In this document: in pieces, positions 17,306 to 22,067 of the stretch
Layout of the letters: every line of letters starts with the position of its first letter
Position numbering within the stretch: position 1 is the stretch's first letter
Assembly: GCA_943331005.2 (NCBI GenBank)
Contig: CALQJX020000036.1
Span: 1 to 22,067, forward strand
Direction: 5' to 3'
From: Bordetella parapertussis
Lineage (GTDB): Bacteria; Bacteroidota; Bacteroidia; Chitinophagales; Chitinophagaceae
Length of the DNA: 22,067 nucleotides
Made by a program: the position numbers and the translations under genes
The notes under the pieces: model-generated
What the model was told of the DNA's origin: nothing
Databases searched by the model: none
Seen by the model: the letters and a program-made list of their open reading frames with translations, nothing else

Positions 17306-17680
17306 ATGGCAGACATCAAAGCATTAGCCGAACAATTAGTAGCCCTGACAGTAAAAGACGTTCAGGAACTGGCTAACATCCTGAAATCAGAATACGGTAT
17401 CGAACCAGCTGCTGCTGCAGTTGTAGTATCTGCCGGTGCTGGCGACGCAGCTCCAGCTGCTGCTGAGAAAACTTCTTTCAACGTTATCCTGAAGAGCGCA
17501 GGCGCTTCTAAACTGAACGTTGTTAAAGCGGTTAAAGATCTTACTGGCCTCGGTCTGAAAGAAGCTAAAGAACTGGTAGACGGCGCTCCTAAAGCTGTTA
17601 AAGAAGGCGTAAGCAAAGCAGAAGCTGACGAAATCGCAGCTAAACTGACTGAAGCTGGTGCTGAAATCGAACTCGCTTAA
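17306..17680 (+). CDS. rplL: 50S ribosomal protein L7/L12
   Basis: L7/L12 forms the flexible stalk that recruits translation factors. The 124-residue product has the helical N-terminal dimer domain ([33 protein letters not shown]), an Ala-rich hinge (about 36-53) and the conserved factor-binding domain [20 protein letters not shown] followed by [19 protein letters not shown]. Codon use is typical of a highly expressed gene. It is the last gene of the operon. A terminator follows at once, and rpoB, its normal neighbour, is not present. Confidence 0.98.
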   Translation: MADIKALAEQLVALTVKDVQELANILKSEYGIEPAAAAVVVSAGAGDAAPAAAEKTSFNVILKSAGASKLNVVKAVKDLTGLGLKEAKELVDGAPKAVKEGVSKAEADEIAAKLTEAGAEIELA

Positions 17681-17702
17681 TTCTTGCAGTTTACATAAAT
17701 TT

Positions 17703-17736
17703 CAAAAGCCCCGGACTTTCGGGGCTTTTGCTTTGT
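17703..17736 (+). terminator. Rho-independent terminator after rplL
   Basis: CAAAAGCCCCG (17703-17713) pairs with CGGGGCTTTTG (17720-17730), an 11-bp stem with a 6-nt loop, followed by CTTTG. It lies 22 bases after the rplL stop and ends the ribosomal operon. Confidence 0.85.
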
Positions 17737-17774
17737 AACAACCTGAGGAGCAGCCACAGGCAATTGCATAAAAT

Positions 17775-17807
17775 AATAATGCCCCGATCATCGACCGGGG
17801 CATTATT
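17775..17807 (-). terminator. Terminator of the minus-strand lipoprotein gene, probably bidirectional
   Basis: AATAATGCCCCG (17775-17786) and CGGGGCATTATT (17796-17807) form a perfect 12-bp stem. Read on the minus strand it lies 28 bases after the lipoprotein stop and is followed by a T-rich run (ATTATTTTAT). It also backs up the rplL terminator on the plus strand. Confidence 0.85.
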
Positions 17808-17835
17808 TATATCCCTCTAACTGTTGAGGATAAGA

Positions 17836-18375
17836 CTACATCTTCTTATAGTTCAGTACACCCTTGCTTATGTTCATTACTTTACCGGTAGCACTTACCG
17901 CCTTAAAGTAGAACATACCGTTGATGGCATTAGTATCGTTATATGTGATTTTCAATCCACCTGAGTTGCTGAGATAGCTTAAATAGGCGCCTTCAGTCAT
18001 GCTTGTTGCATCTCTGTAAGATGCATAGCGCGAATAGTTCTGCCATTCCATAGAGTACAGGTTGCCTGTCCACACATCGCGCATGTACAGTTGTAACACT
18101 ACAGGGCTCTGATCTTTAGTACCAATGATCACATTACTACCCGAAGAGTCTAATGCAAAAGTTACATTATCTGCAGTCCATTTGACGCCATTGATCTCTG
18201 CACTGAGTATATCACTGGAGTTGTTCCAGGTAAACTCTTTATCAGTAAGCGGAGTAATAGGATTAACGGCTCCGTTGCCATTACCTTGTGGGTCAGCTAC
18301 ATAATCTCCGTTATTGCAGGATACAAGACCCACAACAAAAGCAGTTGCCAACAGGCTATAGAATATCTTCTTCAT
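17836..18375 (-). CDS. Predicted lipoprotein of unknown function
   Basis: The 179-residue product has a lipoprotein signal (MKKIFYSLLATAFVVGLVSC) with Cys20 as the lipidation site. A short Gly/Asn-rich spacer follows. The folded part (about 50-179) looks all-beta. The segment ILSAEINGVKWTADNVTF and the closing GLKITYNDTNAINGMFYFKA then VNISKGVLNY recall the DUF6252-like lipoproteins of Bacteroidota ('NG...W.A' near the start, 'I.GTF.F.A' near the end). That match is from memory of the pattern only. No catalytic residues stand out. It is a single gene convergent to rplL and divergent from the DUF5686 gene, with its own terminator. Function unknown. Confidence 0.75.
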   Translation of the reverse strand: MKKIFYSLLATAFVVGLVSCNNGDYVADPQGNGNGAVNPITPLTDKEFTWNNSSDILSAEINGVKWTADNVTFALDSSGSNVIIGTKDQSPVVLQLYMRDVWTGNLYSMEWQNYSRYASYRDATSMTEGAYLSYLSNSGGLKITYNDTNAINGMFYFKAVSATGKVMNISKGVLNYKKM

Positions 18376-18413
18376 GACATGAAATTATCAGCCTAAAGAT
18401 AGGGCAAAAAATA

Positions 18414-18421
18414 TAATTTTG
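18414..18421 (+). promoter_or_regulatory. -7 element before the DUF5686 gene
   Basis: TAATTTTG fits TAnnTTTG and lies 25 bases before the ATG at 18447, in the 71-base divergent spacer. No matching TTTG -33 was found, so confidence is modest. Confidence 0.35.
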
Positions 18422-18446
18422 ATAAATTTTTTACTTCACTGCACCT

Positions 18447-20876
18447 ATGCGTCTTCTATCTTCAATTGTGTGTATTTACCTTATAGTGCTATCGCAGTTT
18501 GCAATGGCCCAGCAGGTAAAAGGACAGATAAGTGACGCAAAAACCCGTTCTCCCATCCCATTTTCCACCATCCGATACGGAACCGGCAACAAAGGTATCA
18601 TTGCAGGGCTGGATGGCACATTCCAGCTACCCGAAGGTGCAGAGGCTAACGGCGGTCTTGAAATATCCTGCATGGGCTACAAAACCCTAAAAATGCCCTT
18701 ACCGCTAAAAAGCGGCATATTATTTCTGGAACCGGCTGGCAATGAGTTGGGGACTGTGACCGTGAAACCACCCTACGAAAAGATAAGAAACATACTGAAC
18801 AGAGCTATTGCCAACAGAGACCGGAATAACCCTGACAAATACGACCGGTATAGCTGCAACATCTACTACAAGATGAAAGCAGATGTTTCTCTCCCCGACT
18901 CTGCTAAAAAAGACACGTCTGAGAGCATGCAGGAGTTCAATGAATTTACGGAGCAACAACACCTGCTTATTTCAGAGACATTCAGCAAGCGAAACTGGAG
19001 AAAACCTCAGCAGCTGCAGGAAGATATTATAGCCACCAGATTATCGGGGCTTAAGACAGCTGCATTTACCAGCGTAGTTACCGATATACTTCCTTTTCAC
19101 GCCTATACCGATTATATTACGCTGAACGGGAAAGACTACCATAATCCTGTCTGTCAGGGCTATGAACTGCATTACAGGTTCAACCTGAGCGATGAGCTGA
19201 TGGATGGCGCCGACACGATATGGGTGCTCAGCTTCACCCCCAAAGGCAGAAATGGTAATAGCCTTTACGGGAAAGTGTACATTCATTCCGATGGATATGC
19301 GATAGCGCAACTGGCGGCAAAGGCTAAAGATACCATCATGAAACAAACGGTGCGAATAGAGCATCAGTATGCCAGACTTTCGTTCAATGACTCGGGTAAA
19401 AGATGGTTCCCTGCTCATCTTAACTATGTGATAGAAAGAGAAATGAAAAGCGGCAAAACGCCCTACTATCTCTACATCAACGGCTATTCTCAGATAGACT
19501 CTGTTTCATGGAACGATAATAATACCCGATTCGATAAAAGACATACTGTACGTTTGAATGACAATGCTGCTGTACAAGCCGATAGCCTTCTTGCTGTTCT
19601 GAGACCCGACAACCTGAGCAGTAAGGAACAGCGCACCTACAAGGTCATAGACAGCCTGGGAGCCAAAGTAAAGGCCGACAAGATAATGGAACACATGCGC
19701 AACCTGCCCAAGGGTCGTATATCTGTAGGCAAGGTAGACATTGATCTGGTGCGGCTCATGAGCTACAACAGATATGAGAACTTCAGACTGGGCCTCGGCC
19801 TGCAAACCAATGAGCGATTGATAAAATGGCTGTCTGTTGGGGGCTGGGCCGGTTATGGGCTGGGCGACAAAAGATGGAAGTATGGCGGATTTGCAGAGGC
19901 TTATCTGGACAAGTATCAGGAATTTGTGCTGAAAGCCGGCTATGACGAAGACATAGTTGATCCGGGGCGCGTGCGCATCAGCAGCGATATTGATAAAAAT
20001 GCTGTTCGCCAGCTCCTGCTTACCAGGGCCGATCTTACCAAAACATATGCCGTATCTCTAAAAAAGAAGTTCGGCTACTGGAGTGCTGAGCTGGGTGCAC
20101 AGCAGCAGCGCATCATTCCAACCTACAACTATGCCCTGCGTGTAAACGGCACAGACCACGCAAATTATGAAGTGAAAGAAGCCGCACTCAATCTCCGCTA
20201 TGCCTTTGCCGAACGCACTGCACCTTTCTTGGGTACCTATCTCAAAACAAGCAGCAAATACCCTGTGTGGTATGCTAAAATTGCTGCAGGCACACTACAG
20301 TCAGGCAACTTGCAGGAAAAATACCTGCAGGCTACAAGTGCATTACTGTGGCAGGTACACATCAACAGAGTAGGAACAGAAAGAATAATGGTGGAAGCCG
20401 CCAGATCATGGAGTAGCGATCCGCTGCCGGTGTCGAAGTTGTTTGCAGGAAATGGTTTCAAATACGACGCTAAGGAGGCTTTGTCGCTTTATGCCTTTGG
20501 CGGATTGATGACGCTATTCCCTTACGAAGTATATACCGACAGATTTATTCAGGCTATTTATCGCCACGACATTGATTGGAAATTGTACAGACTGGAATCT
20601 AAAAGCTCCAAATTCAGCTCTGCCCCAAACCTGGCTATTCAGTACGGCTTTCTTTATGGAAGTCTGAAAGACAGGGATGTACACCAAAGCATAAATTTCA
20701 CAGTACCTGATAAGGGATATCATGAGGCCGGACTGATGCTGAACAACCTTTTACGCCTTAGCAACAACACCTATTATCAATCGCTGAACTTTGGCTATTT
20801 CTACCACCTCACACCCGCCACAGCCAACTGGACTAAGAATGGCAAATTTGTAATAGGTGCTTCAATAGAACTTTAA
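18447..20876 (+). CDS. DUF5686 / CarboxypepD_reg-like outer-membrane protein
   Basis: The 809-residue product has a signal peptide (about 1-21, ending FAMA). A CarboxypepD_reg-like domain follows (about 23-100: VKGQISDAKTRSPIPFSTI, LEISCMGYKTLKMPL). The long C-terminal part has the DUF5686 character: KIRNILNRAIANRDRNNPDKYDRYSC with YYKMKADV, a central segment with YGKVYIHSDGYAIAQL, then an aromatic-rich barrel ending FVIGASIEL, a typical last outer-membrane strand. Proteins of this group are widespread in Bacteroidota, and their role is not established. The gene is preceded by a divergent lipoprotein gene. A weak 5-bp hairpin (AACCC/GGGTT, 20899-20916) follows and may be a poor terminator. 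The dipeptidyl peptidase III remnant lies 98 bases downstream. Confidence 0.8.
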   Translation: MRLLSSIVCIYLIVLSQFAMAQQVKGQISDAKTRSPIPFSTIRYGTGNKGIIAGLDGTFQLPEGAEANGGLEISCMGYKTLKMPLPLKSGILFLEPAGNELGTVTVKPPYEKIRNILNRAIANRDRNNPDKYDRYSCNIYYKMKADVSLPDSAKKDTSESMQEFNEFTEQQHLLISETFSKRNWRKPQQLQEDIIATRLSGLKTAAFTSVVTDILPFHAYTDYITLNGKDYHNPVCQGYELHYRFNLSDELMDGADTIWVLSFTPKGRNGNSLYGKVYIHSDGYAIAQLAAKAKDTIMKQTVRIEHQYARLSFNDSGKRWFPAHLNYVIEREMKSGKTPYYLYINGYSQIDSVSWNDNNTRFDKRHTVRLNDNAAVQADSLLAVLRPDNLSSKEQRTYKVIDSLGAKVKADKIMEHMRNLPKGRISVGKVDIDLVRLMSYNRYENFRLGLGLQTNERLIKWLSVGGWAGYGLGDKRWKYGGFAEAYLDKYQEFVLKAGYDEDIVDPGRVRISSDIDKNAVRQLLLTRADLTKTYAVSLKKKFGYWSAELGAQQQRIIPTYNYALRVNGTDHANYEVKEAALNLRYAFAERTAPFLGTYLKTSSKYPVWYAKIAAGTLQSGNLQEKYLQATSALLWQVHINRVGTERIMVEAARSWSSDPLPVSKLFAGNGFKYDAKEALSLYAFGGLMTLFPYEVYTDRFIQAIYRHDIDWKLYRLESKSSKFSSAPNLAIQYGFLYGSLKDRDVHQSINFTVPDKGYHEAGLMLNNLLRLSNNTYYQSLNFGYFYHLTPATANWTKNGKFVIGASIEL

Positions 20877-20974
20877 TACCCGCCTGCATAATTGCCCCAA
20901 CCCATGTAAAAGGGTTTTAGAACTTATTTGATAAGATTGAAGTATTTTTAACCCTATAATAAACGATCTGAATA

Positions 20975-21628
20975 ATGAAAAACAAAATGAGCCTTAAATG
21001 GGCTATTCCTGTTATGGCTATGAGCACCCAACTACTAACGGGTTGCGGCGACAGCAATACTGCCGGCAACAATACCGCAAAGACCGACTCTGCCGCAGTA
21101 GCAGACACCTACGATGATAACTTTGTAACAGAAGCACAATCGTTTGCCGATCTGCAGCTGTTGCGTTACCAGGTACCCGGCTTCAAAAGCCTGAGCCTGC
21201 AGCAGAAAAAGCTGGCCTATTATCTTTATGAAGCTGCTCTTTGCGGCCGCGACATCATCTATGACCAGAAAAGTAAGGATGGCCTGATGCTGCGCAAAAC
21301 CATAGAAACTGTTTACGGCACCTATGGCGGCGACAAGTTGAGCGAAGACTGGAAGAAATTTGAAACCTACTGTGGTCGTGTATGGTTCAGCAATGGCAAC
21401 TACCATCACTACGGTAATGAGAAATTCATTCCTGAATGTGCTTACACTTATTTCGAGACTGTAGTGAAGGCAAGTGATACCACCAAATTGCCTAAAGAAG
21501 CAGGAGAAAGTACAGATGCATTCCTGGCCAGGATAAAGCCTGTTGTTTATGATCTGAAGTACAAACCAAAAGTAGTGGACCTCCGTGCTAATGTTGACAA
21601 CATTTTAGAACGAAGCCGAAAAACCTAA
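20975..21628 (+). pseudogene. Dipeptidyl peptidase III lipoprotein, N-terminal fragment truncated by insertion
   Basis: Full-length Bacteroidota DPP III enzymes are about 670-700 residues and remove N-terminal dipeptides from peptides. This frame gives 217. It starts with a lipoprotein signal (LLTGC, Cys24). It then matches the family N-terminus closely: FADLQLLRYQVPGFKSLSLQ, QKKLAYYLYEAALCGRDIIYD, EDWKKFETYCGRVWFSNG and NYHHYGNEKFIPE. Family-like sequence runs to about VDLRANVDNILERS, then RKT and a stop. The zinc motif HExxxH and its Glu partner lie in the missing C-terminal two thirds, so the product cannot be an active peptidase. No remainder is found downstream in the window. An A/T-rich segment and a recombinase gene follow instead. 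The ATG at 20975 is the natural start. Confidence 0.82.
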
Positions 21629-21777
21629 ATAAATCTAATCCCACCTAAATATACATTAATAATCAAACAGTTATACAAAAACGAATTTAGTTCTGAATAG
21701 GTTCATTTATGCCTGTTTATGTGTTTTTTGTTACTCCCTTGTTACTCCGTTTTTACACGGCAATCTTCCAAAGGTTC
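21614..21777. mobile_element. Probable left end of an integrative element
   Basis: Family-like DPP III coding sequence ends near 21614-21620, and the composition shifts to A/T-rich, non-coding DNA. ACCTAAATA occurs as a direct repeat at 21623-21631 and 21643-21651. The stretch leads into tandem 11-bp repeats and a tyrosine recombinase start. This order (interrupted gene, short repeat-rich attachment region, integrase reading away from the junction) is typical of one end of an integrated element. The core site and the right end cannot be seen. Confidence 0.6.
21728..21760. repeat. Three tandem 11-bp repeats before the recombinase gene
   Basis: The units are TTGTTACTCCC (21728-21738), TTGTTACTCCG (21739-21749) and a diverged TTTTTACACGG (21750-21760). 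The first two share ten identical bases. One-turn spacing next to an integrase gene suggests arm-type binding sites for the recombinase or an accessory factor. Confidence 0.7.
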
Positions 21778-21864
21778 ATGAACATTCACGAATCAAACGA
21801 AAGCCTTTACCACGCACGTCTTTTGTGGTGGATAAAGGGATTGTCAAAACTAAAACAAAAAACA

Positions 21865-22067
21865 ATGGGAATTCACTTAAGAGAAAAGAAGTTGGGCGAT
21901 GGGCAAATATCATTTTACCTTGACATATACCATAACAAAAAACGCTGGTATGAGTTCCTGGACATCCATATCAATAAGAACCGCCCGACCCAACAGGACA
22001 AGGACAAAAAAAGGCTGGCTCAGGAAATCAGGGCAAAACGGGAGAACGAAATCATTGTAAAAGACAA
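21865..22067 (+). CDS. Tyrosine recombinase / phage integrase, 3' partial
   Basis: The first 67 codons are visible and the gene runs off the window. MGIHLREKKLGDGQISFYLD then IYHNKKRWYEFLDIHI and the charged KDKKRLAQEIRAKRENEIIV match the N-terminal arm-binding/SAM-like region of Bacteroidota integrases (usual total about 400 residues). The catalytic Arg...His-x-x-Arg...Tyr part is outside the window. The ATG at 21865 gives the canonical N-terminus. An in-frame ATG at 21778 would add 29 residues without a stop but matches nothing I recognise. The gene reads away from the interrupted DPP III gene, so it most likely belongs to the inserted element. Confidence 0.85.
   Translation, partial: MGIHLREKKLGDGQISFYLDIYHNKKRWYEFLDIHINKNRPTQQDKDKKRLAQEIRAKRENEIIVKD

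Noticed and set aside
20899..20916. Hairpin AACCC/GGGTT after the DUF5686 gene as a terminator
   Set aside because: The stem is only 5 bp and is followed by just a few T residues. It is mentioned in the gene entry but is too weak to list alone.

Overview
The window is chromosomal DNA from a member of the Bacteroidota. A Chitinophagaceae-like relative is plausible but not proven. The evidence is a type IX secretion (Por) sorting tail at the end of the first gene, a plug-plus-barrel outer-membrane protein and a DUF5686-type protein that both carry an N-terminal CarboxypepD_reg-like domain, a LolA-like chaperone next to ftsK, weak Shine-Dalgarno sequences, and several TTTG / TAnnTTTG promoter elements of the Bacteroidota sigma-factor type. 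No CRISPR array, rRNA, recognisable tRNA or insertion sequence was found.

Layout. Positions 1-2223 hold the 3' part of a large secreted adhesin-like T9SS protein, closed by a strong terminator. Positions 2458-6767 carry ftsK, a lolA-like gene and murB on one strand, a group for division, lipoprotein transport and peptidoglycan precursors. Positions 6860-9490 encode an outer-membrane beta-barrel protein of the TonB-receptor type. Positions 9597-11509 hold an LpxH-like metallophosphatase whose stop codon overlaps the start of a GT-B glycosyltransferase. Positions 11608-14562 encode a two-domain M16 metallopeptidase with a strong terminator. About 650 bases without a convincing protein gene (14623-15275) follow. 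They contain two sigma-type promoters, phased 11-bp repeats, a cluster of TGAGCA elements and the leader of the ribosomal operon. Positions 15276-17680 are rplK-rplA-rplJ-rplL. A lipoprotein gene lies convergent to them (17836-18375, minus strand), and a DUF5686 outer-membrane protein is divergent from it (18447-20876).

The right end is the most dynamic part. A dipeptidyl peptidase III lipoprotein gene (20975-21628) breaks off after about a third of its normal length. It is followed by an A/T-rich stretch with three tandem 11-bp repeats and then the first 67 codons of a Bacteroidota tyrosine recombinase that runs off the window. The simplest reading is the left end of an integrative element inserted in the peptidase gene.

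Most of the window is housekeeping and cell-envelope sequence. I did not find a complete undescribed system. The items most worth a second look are the element junction at 21.6-21.9 kb, the rplKAJL cluster lying apart from its usual secE-nusG and rpoBC neighbours, and the structured, repeat-rich region at 14.76-15.0 kb. That region resembles an attenuator or a mobile-element scar.
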